This document shows positions 22,736-33,139 of a DNA stretch of 64,000 nucleotides, piece after piece. The DNA comes from Spongospora subterranea f. sp. subterranea. Lineage: Eukaryota; Endomyxa: Phytomyxea; Phytomyxea; Plasmodiophorida. A program made the position numbers and the translations under genes. Every line of letters starts with the position of its first letter. Position 1 is the stretch's first letter. The stretch is taken from assembly GCA_049724395.1 (NCBI GenBank), contig JAUGWO010000178.1:1-64000 (forward strand). Direction: 5' to 3'. Under the pieces are notes generated by a model that did not search any database, was not told the DNA's origin, and worked only from the letters and a program-made list of their open reading frames with translations.

Positions 22736-23022
22736 ATGTCTAGTGGCACACGATACCCAAGGATTTGAAGGGGAATCTGTCAAAGACATTAGACGCCGCG
22801 CGGACGATAACGACGTGCCTTTTCTCTGAAGCATGGATTTTCGAGGGCTGGGCAGGTTATGTAAAGTAAGTCGGAGATCACGGCACCGACCCAAATGCAC
22901 ATTTGCCAATATGTTGATTCTCTCACAGAAGCAAAGCATGATCGCGTTGATCTTAATTGTTGCATTCTTCGGCATCGCCGCATTCCTGGTGTCTGGCTTA
23001 CATGATTTTCAAAGCAATTAGA
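22736..23022 (+). mobile_element. integrase end, chromodomain-like segment and membrane helix, copy 4
   Basis: In the plus strand the integrase end (EELKCLVAHDTQGFEGESVK, then DIRRRADDNDVPFL) runs through a stop into KHGFSRAGQVM, another stop, and EITAPTQMHICQYVDSL. In a neighbouring frame this is followed by SQKQSMIALILIVAFFGIAA, then FLVSGLHDFQSN and a stop at 23,019-23,021. Alternatively, ATG 22,833 with a GTAAGT site at 22,866 and a CTCACAG acceptor at about 22,930 would make a 42-residue membrane peptide. The relation to the other copies favours the first reading. Confidence 0.55.
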
Positions 23023-23026
23023 CAGA

Positions 23027-23335
23027 TGTAAATATAGACGTTATTATCCATTCAGAGGGCAAATGCGCTTCGAATCAGCGATCGTCCACGCCCACACCCT
23101 TAAAAAAAGATAATGTTATGATAAAGGATGTATCTATTGAAGAGGATTACTTTGACCAGTCTAATGTTTTTCAAGGGTGAATCTGTCAAAAACATTACAC
23201 TGGCATTTGTCAAGGTAATCCTCTTCAATAGATACATCCTTTATGATAACATTATCCCTTTTAATAGGTGTGGGCGTGGACGATCGCTGATTCGAAGCGC
23301 ATTTGCCCTCTGAATGGATAATAACGTTTATATTT
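23027..23335. repeat. long near-perfect inverted repeat (hairpin)
   Basis: The left arm (23,027-23,163) and right arm (23,190-23,335) are reverse complements with few mismatches, including the block GAGGGCAAATGCGCTTCGAA and the block AAAGGATGTATCTATTGAAG. The loop is only about 20-30 bp. Arm sequence around GCGCTTCGAATCAGCGATCG resembles the DNA upstream of the membrane-tail copies (22,395-22,425), so the hairpin seems built from two opposed copies of that upstream region. Such a structure would be unstable in cloning and is recent. Confidence 0.85.
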
Positions 23336-23929
23336 ACACCTGTCGAATGGCTTTGAAGATTATGTAAAGCCAGACAGCAGGAGTCGTCCATTTATATGGA
23401 TTTCATAAACGTTCATTGGGTTTTGACTGCATGTTGGTTGTAGTCAATCGCTGTACTAAAAAATAGCACATTTCGTTCCTTGGCATGAAACAATTACCGA
23501 ATCGTAGGGAATACCTCATCGACATGAGTCGAGGCAAGGCGTAGACATCGTGCGAAGATGAAAATCTGTCACGAGCATGGCTTTCCACTAGTGAGGATCC
23601 ACTCGCTGGGACAGGGCAAAAGGCTGGTCGCTTTTGGCAGCGTCTCCATGATCATTATGTTTGAATAAAAGCGGCAGCGTCGACAGACCAACTGCTGCCT
23701 TGACATCACGATGGAATGTTGCCATGGCGGATGTTTCCGAGTTTTGCGGGCTTTATGCCAAAGTTGAATCGCTGGAGCGTTCAAGGTGGTCTTCAGACAT
23801 GTATGTTGTGGAGGCCATGAAGATATGGCAGCAAAAAAATGCCAAAGAATTCAGAGTTTGCCTTCAAGTCAAGTTGGCTTTTCTTGAAAGACAAACCAAA
23901 ATGGCGAGTTGGTATCGGGGAATTATCAA

Positions 23930-24610
23930 ACACGCCTGGAATAAAACAGAAGCTAGAAACACCTGTTTGACCTTTTGGAAATAAGGCTGCAAAAGATGCG
24001 AACCGTCGTTTCCACACCCCAACAAACAACGCGGATGTGCAGCAACTGCAGCACGAGGAATTCATTTCTGTTGCAAAGAGAAAAGCAAAAGCACCAGAGG
24101 ACAAAATTGCGTTTGATATTTTCGCGATGGACCCGGATTTTTCGGAATCAAGACAGAATTTTGCGATACAGCGCCGTGCAATACTGCAGATAATGAGAAA
24201 AAAGGAAACCGAAGACGAAAACCACTGAGCTGGTAGGAGAACCAGAGAATATTGATTAAGTACAATATACTCAGTATCTTCCCCGAATAGATTTTGCTGA
24301 TGGTGGATCAGGTCATCCCTGAGTTGATAGTGTGTCTTCCAACATTCTATTAATTTTAGTTTTTCGGAAAAACCATCAAACCGCTCTGGTTCTCCTAGCA
24401 GCTCAGTGGTTTCGTCTTCGGTTTCCTTTATTCTCATTGCCTGCAGAATTGCACGGCGCTTTATCGAACGCGATTTTGTCCTCTGCTGCTTTTTTTTTCT
24501 TCTTGCAATAGAAATGATTTCCTCGTGCTGCAGTTGCTGCACATCCGCGGTTTTGTTGGGGTGTGGAGACGACGGTTCGCATCTTTTGCAGCCTTATTTC
24601 CAATAGGTCA
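23930..24610. repeat. second inverted repeat, arms ~280 and ~215 bp
   Basis: The segment at 23,935-24,245 recurs reverse-complemented at 24,390-24,610. Shared blocks include GGCTGCAAAAGATGCGAACC and GAGAAAAAAGGAAACCGAAG (small differences). The right arm lacks about 50 bp present in the left arm (near 24,117-24,170). The spacer is about 145 bp. A 249-codon minus-strand frame (24,542-23,793) that crosses both arms is a by-product of the repeat and is not called. The arms carry the continuation of the hAT-like coding sequence described next. Confidence 0.85.
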
Positions 24611-25080
24611 AAAGGTGTTTCAGTAGCATATTCCGGAATAGCTCATCCAATATTGTCAAGAACAGTTTCTCGTCCCATAAGTGGACCATTTGCTTTCAAA
24701 AATGTTGCATTTCGAGATTCTCGGGCCTTTTTTTTTTTGGAAAATCTAAAACCAGAAACGCTGAACATACGCTCGCATATGTTCGTTGTAGGACGATGAA
24801 CCGTAAGTTGATGTAGCTGCAACTCTCGCAAGTAATACCAATTACCTTTCTTAATGCGACGAACGACAGCCGATGATCCTTCAGCTTCCTTTCATTCCCG
24901 AAGAACATGGCAGAAATTCATGGCTATTCTCTTGCGGTTTCAATAGATGCCTAATTGAACTCCTCTCAAGACGAAAAAGAGCCAATGTCTCTCCTTCAAT
25001 TTGGGACTTCTGTACTTTCACTACTGCAGTTTGAACTCTGGATCGCACACAATGTGATTTGATTCCGAACAATGCTCTTC
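24540..25080 (-). mobile_element. hAT-like transposase C-terminal remnant
   Basis: Minus-strand peptides read ELQLHQLTVHRPTTNICERM then FSVSGFRFSKKKKARES, which resembles the C-terminal dimerisation block of hAT transposases (a Ser/Thr-rich lead-in, then ERxFSxxG). This is followed by FLKANGPLMG and an acidic-basic tail. Frames are interrupted (stop after VLDNIG near 24,643). The tail segment beyond (24,602-24,540) is duplicated in inverted form at 23,970. Catalytic residues and terminal inverted repeats were not found, so the family call is tentative. Confidence 0.45.
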
Positions 25081-25169
25081 GAACTCTGGAAATTCCACAA
25101 TGGCTGCATCCAGATAATCACGAACTTGGAGCAGATGAAGACTTTCGTCTTGGAATTCTTTGGTTAAAA

Positions 25170-25985
25170 TGTCCAGACTGCACCACCTCCCCCTTTCCGC
25201 CCCTTCTCCCTCCCTATTCAGTCCGATGGTAGACGGCACCACCAACCTCCCCCTTTCCGCCCCTTCTCCCTCCCTATTCAGTCCGATGGTAGACGGCACC
25301 ACCAACCTCCCCCTTTCCGCCCCTTCTCCCTCCCTATTCAGTCCGATGGTAGAAGGCACCACCAACCTCCCCCCTTTCCCGCCCCTTTCCGCCCCTTCTC
25401 CCTCCCTATTCAGTCCGATGGTCAGACGGCACCACCAACCTCCCCCTTTCCGCCCCTTCTCCCTCCCTATTCAGTCCGATGGTAGACGGCACCATTAAGA
25501 CGGCACCACCAACCTCCCCCTTTCCGCCCCTTCTCCCTCCCCTATGGTAGAAGGCACCACCAGTCCGATGGTAGAAGGTCCGATGGTAGAAGGCACCATT
25601 AACCTCCCCCTTTCCGCCCCTTCTCCCTCCCCTATTCAGTCCGATGGTAGACGGCACCAGACGGCACCATTAACCTCCCCCTTTCCGCCCCTTCTCCCTC
25701 CCTATTCAGTCCGATGGTAGAAGGCACCACCAACCTCCCCCTTTCCGCCCCTTCTCCCTCCCTATTCAGTCCGATGGTAGAAGGCACCACCAATTAACCT
25801 AGAAGGCACCACCAACCTCCCCCTTCCGCCCCTTCTCCCCCCTTTCCGCCCCTTCTCCCTCCCTATTCAGTCCGATGGTAGACGGCACCAGACGGGCAGT
25901 CCGATGGTAGACGGCACCATTAACCTCCCCCTTTCCGCCCCTTCCTCCTCCCTATTCAGTCCGACGGCACCGGACGGCACCATTA
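25170..25985. repeat. 60-bp minisatellite, about 12-13 copies
   Basis: The unit contains CCTCCCCCTTTCCGCCCCTT, then CTCCCTCCCTATTCAGTCCG, then ATGGTAGACGGCACCACCAA. The first three units repeat at exactly 60 bp, and later ones carry insertions, partial units and G/A swaps (GACGGC versus GAAGGC). Because the period is divisible by three, long frames run through on both strands (20-residue Pro/Ser-rich repeats on plus), but they have no non-repeat context and are not called as genes. The array separates the repeat-rich half from the gene-dense half. Confidence 0.95.
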
Positions 25986-26066
25986 ACCTCCCCCCTTTCC
26001 GCTATTTCTCTGTCCTGTGCGCACTCTCTTGTTGATAGATTCTCGCATAGCCCAATAGATCTGGCC

Positions 26067-27274
26067 ATGAACCTGTTTATCCTATCGCCATGTCCTCGGC
26101 AATGCGCCCAGTGGATGTTTGACCTGCATGTGGTGAAAATATTACTGGAGGCAGTGCAACTGCTGTGCACAGCGAGACGGCTATTAGAGCCTGGCGGTGA
26201 GTTAACCGATATCTTGTACAAGCCCACACATATCAACCATCCTGTGAGCCAATGGGTCAGATCGTCATATCCCAATTATCAATGGACTATGGAGCTCTGC
26301 GACGCCCTTCATTGTGAGTGGATTTACCGGTTTGGTCACGATCAGAACCGGGTTCATAAGGCCTATGCCAAGACTTTACTTTTAAGAGCGACTCCCCCGA
26401 CCTTGAGCATGTTCGAATTTGACGTTTTGACCCCATTTGCACAAGCAATGCCCGAACAGTATAAGCACCTTGACCCTATCCAAGCATACCGTCAATACTA
26501 TATGAGCCCCGACAAGCAGAGATTAGCTTCATGGCGAGGAAGGGAACAGCCTCATTGGTACTCATCGCGACATCAGAACCCCAACAAATTTACTGACGTT
26601 TTCTCAGGTTTATTCCTGATCCACTTTATTTTGGAATTAGGAACAAAAGACCGAGGTCGAATTCCATCGATGGCCCAAATGACGTATCTGACACGAATAG
26701 TGAAGAACCTGACAATCTGCTGGACCAAAATGTTGCCAAGATAGCTGAAAATGTCAATGGTGTGAAGATTGAGCCTGCTGACAGTAGCAAGAAGAATGTT
26801 AAGGGCACTGATGATGTCAAGACGTCTATTAAGGCGGTTGCCGACGAATCCAAGAGAACGGTCAGGACGTCTCTCAGAAACAAGAAGACTGTTGAAACTG
26901 TGGGTGATGATTTCAACAAAACAGTTCAGACCATTGTCAGAGGAAAGAGGACTATCAAGGCAGTTGATGAAGCCAAGAAAACTGTCAGAACATCTCTCAG
27001 AAGCAAAAAATCTGTTGAAGCGGTGGGTGAAGATTTCAAGAAAACCGTCAAGACATCTGTCAAAGGAAAAACGATCATCAAGGCGGCCGATGAAGTCAAG
27101 AAAACTGTCAGGGCATCAGTCAGAGGAAAGAGGACTGTTCAGGTGGTTGACGATGACAAAAGCACTTTCAAGGCATCTTTCATTGGCAAAAAATCTGTCA
27201 AAATGGCTGGCGATGACAAGAAAGTAGCGGTTGACGATGTTAAAATTACTGCAAAGACGTCTAATAGTGGCTAG
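26067..27274 (+). CDS. phage-type conserved domain fused to a Lys-rich repeat tail
   Basis: ATG 26067 starts a domain of about 165 residues. Its motifs are CPRQCAQWMFDLHVVKILLE, KPTHINHPVSQWVRSS, LTPFAQAMPEQYK and SWRGREQPHWYS. This pattern matches a small uncharacterised protein common in bacteriophages and large DNA viruses, and it is full length here. The first frame ends at 26744. A second frame open across that point (NKRPRSNSIDGPNDVSDTNS, basic like a nuclear signal) leads into six repeats of 20-21 residues (KKTVRTSLRSKKSVEAVG type) ending at TAG 27274. The change of frame between about 26,560 and 26,640 needs an intron or a one-base shift; no ideal splice pair was found. The Lys-rich tail suggests DNA or chromatin contact. 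The biochemical function is unknown. Confidence 0.6.
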
Positions 27275-27637
27275 CAATTGCCGAAGTCAAGAAAACTGTA
27301 ATGATAGGTGACGACGGCAAGAAGGATGTAAATATGGTGCAATGGTTTGGCAATGTCAATTAGTTGGCAATGAACAGATAATGGCAAAACAACTGGAAAC
27401 ACAACTGGAATGACAAAGAAACCCTCTAATAATACGTGGTTTGGACATTAAGATGGGATATAATCAGTATCAGATAAATCATCGGGTCTGGAAAGAATAT
27501 ACTGTAATCCCTATAACCATTCGAATGGCGGTGACGCTAGCCCTCCTGTATACACATACCGTTTTGTTCAACAGCGATCAGGCGGAGGTCCAGAGCCAGC
27601 CAATTCCCATTGCCGCCTGTCCTCCTCTGCACGCCAC

Positions 27638-28426
27638 ATGGGCGCCTACCGCCCGCCCTCCCCCGCTCAATGGCTCGCCTTGCCGCCCGCTTCCTCCTGG
27701 CGCCTCGCTCTGCGCCAGATCTGCGCCCAGCCCGAGCGCCACGCCCCTGCCATCTACTCGATGGACCAAGGAAACATGGCGATATATGATCGGTTCCCTA
27801 AGGCGCGAGTCCATATGGTGATCTTGCCCAGGGAATATCTGCCTGGGATTGGCCGCCTGACCGCCCAGGACCTGCCCATTGTCCATTCGCTAATCCGATA
27901 CGGGGACCAGACCGCCAAACAGTATTGGCACCGCCTTGTCGACACCGAATGGCCTTTTGACACTCCCGTGATAGATTGGTCGGTGATGGAGTGTTAGCGC
28001 CTGATGATTTTATGATAGGATTCCATGCAATCCCTAGTCTTGACCATCTTCATATGCACCTTATTGTAGGTCATCATCAGCCCCTCTCTTACAGATATCA
28101 TCACACTCATTAGATGGATATAGAGTAGAGATTTAGAATCGTCGTTTATCAAAAATAAGAAGCATTGGAACTCGTTTACAACTTCATTCTTTTTGTCCCC
28201 TGAATTTGTGTTGGATAGGTTGAGGAATGATGGAAACTTAAAGGTATTGTTCATCTTATAACGACAGTCATCCTGTTAATCGGTCGTTGCTGTCTTGCAG
28301 TTAGATCATGTTTATTATGAAGGTCTGTTGAAGGCACCATTATCCTGCCACAAATGTCACGAGGTTCAGCGTAATCTGCCTGCCTTGAAGGCGCACATTG
28401 TGATATGTAAAAGGCGTTCAAGTTAG
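27638..28426 (+). CDS. APTX: aprataxin-like HIT-domain DNA repair protein with C-terminal zinc finger
   Basis: Aprataxin removes AMP from abortive DNA ligation ends in the nucleus. The first exon (ATG 27638) encodes the HIT N-part (FPKARVHMVILPREYLPGI). After a splice or frame change near 27,950-27,990, GFHAIPSLDHLHMHLIVGHH carries the catalytic histidine triad (HLHMHL). Another exon gives SSFIKNKKHWNSFTTSFFLS, the aprataxin-specific segment, then after an intron ending near 28,290, a Cys2-His zinc finger (CHKCHEVQRNLPALKAHIVI then C). Stop is TAG 28424-28426. There is no FHA domain, as in fungal and plant forms. Plain HIT hydrolases lack the finger, so the APTX call is firm; exon ends in the middle are uncertain. 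Confidence 0.88.
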
Positions 28427-28533
28427 ATCAGGATTGGAAAAATTGTGACACAATCTCCCTCATAATCAATCAAACATTAAATAATTATTTACAATAAACA
28501 ATTTATAGGAATGTTGGTTTGATTCCAATGTGA

Positions 28534-29258
28534 TTATACATGAACGAATGCGAATTGTTTTGATCCTGTAAATGATAATAAGGGCTGTTTATCGCTTGGA
28601 ATCAAGGATTTGCCGGACCATAGTTCCTTCTTGATGTAAGCCGCCTCAATCGTCCCTTGGACCAGATAATGGTGGTGGTTCAGATCCATGGTAGTCCAGG
28701 TACAGAGAAGATGGGCGCCGGCTTCGTGAACCGCCCTGAGATGTGAGTATGCGGCCAGGGTGCAGGTTTGAGCAGCTGTCCGGCCAGGGCGTGTAGATGC
28801 GACCTGGCCATGGGCAACAGAAGTATCGCTGGCCGACAGGGGATGCCAACCCGGTCGACACGCCCTCAGACCGCTATGCGAGAACTTATCAGGTACATCT
28901 CTACCAGAGCAAGATCCGACAAGAAGGACATTATCACATATATCAACACCATATGGAATACTCAATACTGATATGCAACACCATATCAACCATCAATTAT
29001 CGGATCTGGGAAATTATCGCTCTCACCGAATCGCTTATCAGACTTTAACAGCTCTATTGAATACCGCGATGATTTAATAGAACAAATGAAGTGAGCATTA
29101 TTATCTATTGGTGTGAGCCATGATATGGTCATGATATTGTGGGCTTGGCCAGATGAGGTGGACAGAAGACAAACAGGGTTGGGGTAGAGAAGGCGTGAAA
29201 GGAGCTGAGGTTGCCATATGATCAGGGATTCATCATCACTGGATGTCAGGTTCTCCAT
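28534..29258 (-). CDS. flavin-reductase-like FMN-binding domain protein
   Basis: The first exon (ATG 29258) encodes PNPVCLLSTSSGQAHNIMTI then SWLTPIDNNAHFICSIK, the opening of the flavin reductase-like split-barrel. After an intron starting GTGAGAG near 29,025, LSIPYGVDICDNVLLVGSCS-GRDVPDKF follows, then a weakly readable middle. The end is LVQGTIEAAYIKKELWSGKS-LIPSDKQPLLSFTGSKQFAF and stop at 28,534. All conserved parts of the family are present in order over about 220 residues. Members bind FMN and reduce flavin or act as oxidoreductases; the substrate is unknown. It converges with APTX, with about 107 bp between the stops. Confidence 0.75.
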
Positions 29259-29671
29259 GGTGATCTCAACTGATCAAGATGGTAATTGGCAGGACCTGAT
29301 GGCGCAACACCGCACCGACTATGGTTATTTTCGGTTGTGACTTGGTAGACAGGGTAGAATTGAGAGGAACAACACGAGTTGGGTAGAAAGGGACCTTCTA
29401 AATCAATAGCGGTCGAACAAAGAGGAATTTTGTGCAACAGTTGTTGGACGATCAACGTAATTAACTTGGTGACTTCGACAATTCGATGAAAATTTTCGGA
29501 ATAAACTCGATCTGGTGAAATGGCGGTAGATGCGGTGTGGGTTTGGTGCGGCCTCCATGAGTGTCCGCACCGCACGGCAGGAGAAAGGGGCCTCGTTGGC
29601 AAACGGGCCACGTCGGGCAGTCAGGCCCATGGCATTGCACATCAACAATCCCTTCTTCATAGCTTGTCAAT

Positions 29672-30854
29672 ATGCCTTCCAGCCGGTTGCACGGCACCAG
29701 CATCGCCCGGGATGTGGCCTTCTTAGCCTTGGTCATCGTGTTGAATCTGGGAGTGATTATAGGGTGCTGCAGTAAAGCGACCGCCTACCTGATGTCGGTT
29801 CTGGAGGAGGACCATCTGCCCCTGGTCATCCCCAGTAAGGTCATCACCCGCCTTTCTACACCCTGCCCACCGTTTGCAGGGGATCTGGCCACCGCCCGCC
29901 TCCTGCATCACTCGATCCTGAATGCTGTCGCCTCTGCCTCCCCCGATATCTCACATCTTATGTGGATATGGATTACCGCATCCTTCAGTTCGATATATAT
30001 ATTCAAGCAGACATTTTCTGTAATATCGACTGCTATTCCACACATAATATCAGTGCAATGTCATGGTGCGCTAACTCAATCTACCCATCGCCACAGGTAC
30101 CAGGTTCCTTAATTCTGTAAGTGCACCCGACAGCCATCCCATTGCCTATTCCCATCGCCGTACAGTAATATATTCGCTGGAGCAGTTTTTGGGATTACTC
30201 GTGCACTACCATTAGTCACTATATTAACCAGTACTTTTGTGTCATTTCGTCATTGTCTAAACGCTAAATTCCGCCCAGTTTGTGGAACGTCATTATGCTA
30301 TGCTCTATCCCATCTATTCGGTCGTCTGCTTGCCTTGAGATTGTTTGGTCAGCGTGTTGCTCGTGTTCGCAATGTGATGAAGAATCATCGCAGTGATCTG
30401 TACGTGCTCGTCCCCAATTCTATTGATGCGCTCTATCCGGTTTTTATTCTGTATCATCTACCTAGTATGATCTACCTTATCTCATTACGGTTGTTCCCCT
30501 TTACCCCCAATTTCCTACTCAATCTCGTCTCTCCTCATATTGGCATCCCATTCCGATATTTCTTCATGTCGGTCCTCGTCGGTATGGTTGTACTCCCATC
30601 ATTGACTAGTTCACCTGACCGCGTTTCAAGGTCTGCTCCCGTATAACCTGATCACCACCAAGGCAGGCAATCTGTTAGGCAGCCTCACTAATATGGCCGA
30701 CGCCCTAGACATGTCCAATCTAGTTCAACTCATTGTTCTTGCATTAGTTGCACTGATCCCTACCGTATTTCGAAAGCGCTTCCAGGCCTACGCTAGTCTG
30801 GATACGCCTCGGGCGGGTTCCCCCAAGCGGGATCGCCATCATAAAACGAGATAA
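29672..30854 (+). CDS. TMEM41-type VTT-domain membrane protein
   Basis: TMEM41 proteins are ER membrane lipid scramblases with a VTT (DedA) domain that act in autophagy and lipid export. ATG 29672 is followed by a first helix (VAFLALVIVLNLGVIIGC). Splicing gives IYIFKQTFS|VPGSLIL, with the intron GTAATATC...CCACAG near 30,020-30,107. Then come IFAGAVFGITRALPLVTI, LCYALSHLFGRLLALRLFGQ, LISLRLFPFTPNFLLNLVSP-HIGIPFRYFF, and in the last exon GLLPYNLITTKAGNLLGSL. The RLFP-TPN-LN signature and PYN motif are diagnostic. Stop is TAA 30852-30854 after a basic tail. At least four introns, each of about 40-130 nt, are inferred. Confidence 0.88.
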
Positions 30855-30859
30855 CCCGT

Positions 30860-31230
30860 GTATTCCTACTAGTCCACAAGTCCCCTCTTACAGGTAGCAA
30901 ATAAACGGTATTCAGTTTCACAGAATCGCAACAATAAAATGCAAGCGATTCAAGTGATCATAACTGCAATATCTGAACAATCGCTTTTTTATCTTGACTT
31001 GTATCCGACTTTTGAGTAACCCATCGAATGGCCGGTACATTTAATTGTCATGTCCACAACGTTTGGCTGCACTCTTTTGTTTCCGATGCGATCTGAGGTC
31101 GGTCAAATTGTTTTAATACCAAGTTGAGTATCACCCTTTCGGGTTGAATGCTTAACGAGGTCTAGTAGAGACAATGTTCAGATTGATGAACGAGGATCAC
31201 ATTAATACATAGGTAGATGTATTGGCCCAG
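30860..31230. other. intergenic between TMEM41 and GlyRS 3' ends
   Basis: This is AT-rich sequence between two convergent genes. No open frame of note, RNA gene or repeat is seen. Confidence 0.5.
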
Positions 31231-31235
31231 GGTCT

Positions 31236-33088
31236 CTAATTGTCAATTTCGTTATAGTCGAGTATTCCATTGCAAGTGCTACGATGTGCGAGCCCTTCAA
31301 TCGAGACCCGTCGTTGCTGCATTGTATCACGACATCGTAACGCCACCGTATTGTCAACCAATGTCTGGCTGTCAATAGTGGCGCAGAGTGGCGTCCCGAT
31401 CTCATCATGTCTTCTGTACCGTCTTCCAATGGATCCCTTATCATCAAAATCTACCCGCCTGTTTTCCCTAGCTAGCACATCAAAAAGCTCTTCGGCCTTG
31501 CGAACCAGATCGGTGCTCTTTCCAACAACAGGGAACACAGCTATTTCATATGGTGATAATCGCGGATCCAGTCGCAGGAAAACTCGTCGCCGGCCCTGTA
31601 ATAACCTCTCAGCAAAGACATTAATTTCACAATTTTTGGCAATTTCACATGAACTATCTCTTCTGAGAATCCGTTGACAATAACGGCGAGGAATAGCCTA
31701 TCAATCCCAAGCGCTGGCTCGATAATGTATGGCAGGAATTTGTCTTGATCTTGACCGGTTGTTGAGCATGCCATTGACCGTCCCGATGCAGATGAGTGAA
31801 CAGTTAAGTCGTAATCTCCCCTATTCGATATACCCCAGATTTCTCCCCATCTACCCATCAAATCATAATGTGTTGATCGCTATGAGATCATATGGATTAC
31901 CCGCCATCATCGTTGTCACTAAACCCGAATCGGAACTCAATATCAGTAGTGGCTTTGGAATAATGTGCGAGCTGTTGATGACGGTGCTGGCGAAGCAATT
32001 GAGGGTTCAGACCATGATCGATTCTGAGGACGAGACAATGGAAATTTCTAATCAGCTCACCACAAGGGAAGACCTTAGAATTGTGGCGAAATACTTACAG
32101 CCAATTCATAGAGTAATCTATCCAATAAGAATGCCAATGATCGGCAGTATCCGGCTTACAGAACCATTGCAGCTCGGCTTGCTCGAACTCCTTCGTCCTG
32201 AATATGAATTGGCCAGGCGATATCTCATTGCGAAACGATTTTCCAATCTGCCACATTATTTAGCATTGTACGAGGCGCCTTCATTGCAGACTAACTTGTC
32301 CAATGCCAAACGGAACGGAGCGTCGTGTAGAACGGAGGACGTTATGGAAATTGATATATGCTCCCTATGAATGAGAAACTCGTTGGACAAAGGGAAAACT
32401 GAGAGAGGGCACGTGATTAACCTGGGCGGTTTCGGGTCGTAAATATACTTTCTGGTCTTGGGAGCAACTCGATGAGGTCTCGAACAGCATATTGAAGTAT
32501 TTGGGAACGGTTAATGTACCAGAGCATAACTTATCCTTGCAGTTAGGGTGTAGTTCTGATAAGGCCTGCGAGTATAACTGAAGATGATCACTAGATTGGG
32601 CATTGGAGGGCAGATTCCATCCCAGTGATTCCAGTAGATGATCTACACGGTATCTGGTTTGGCATTGACGGCATTCGGTGAATGGATCAGTGAAATTATC
32701 AACATGTCCTGCGACTTCCCATACTGAAGAGTATTCAGCAATTGAGCCAGTTGTTGGAGGTCGGTCCTTACCTTTCCTGTTCATGATGATTGACGATTCG
32801 ATGGGAACACAATCGCGTCGAGCGATGAATGAGTTCCACCATTGACTGCGTATATTGTTCTTAAGCATTGTGCCGATCGGTCCATAATCATATTGGCTGG
32901 ACAGTCCGCCATAAATCTCACTACCCTGGCCAGCACAACATCCCACCGGGTATCACCAACGTGGTCATTGAAACTCCAAAACTAGCTCTCACAATATATA
33001 TATATCCACGACGGAGACACAGCTCAACCGCAGAGTCGTATATTTGCCGAGGCGATATTCTAGGGGATGACCGGATAATGGATGACAT
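31236..33088 (-). CDS. glycyl-tRNA synthetase, bacterial-type homodimer form
   Basis: This class II enzyme charges tRNA-Gly. The first readable exon (ATG 33088, [15 protein letters not shown]) gives [16 protein letters not shown]. After an intron, [18 protein letters not shown] and [10 protein letters not shown] follow; then [42 protein letters not shown] (motif 2), [34 protein letters not shown] (motif 3), and the anticodon domain [20 protein letters not shown], then [17 protein letters not shown]. The [15 protein letters not shown] and REFEQ-like segments follow the bacterial subgroup rather than the usual animal/fungal cytosolic enzyme. A further upstream frame (33,245) is Arg/Ser-rich and could be an organelle targeting leader. 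Several short introns are inferred; the 213-codon plus-strand frame across it is antisense. Confidence 0.9.
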
Positions 33089-33139
33089 GAAGGCCAGGAC
33101 GACCAATATTGCAGTTATCACACTGGCCTGGCCTGGCTG

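Noticed and set aside
22833-23021. Intron-containing micro-gene for a 42-residue membrane peptide
   Set aside because: An attractive GTAAGT/CACAG pair exists, but the supposed first exon is the chromodomain-like segment of a retroelement end shared with the other copies.
23793-24542. 249-codon minus-strand frame
   Set aside because: It crosses both arms and the spacer of an inverted repeat; its two ends are the same sequence read in opposite directions.
25021-25657. Long repetitive frames on both strands over the 60-bp array
   Set aside because: They arise only because the repeat length is divisible by three and lack any non-repeat coding context.
31729-32370. 213-codon plus-strand frame
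   Set aside because: It runs antisense to the conserved glycyl-tRNA synthetase exons and has no independent motif.
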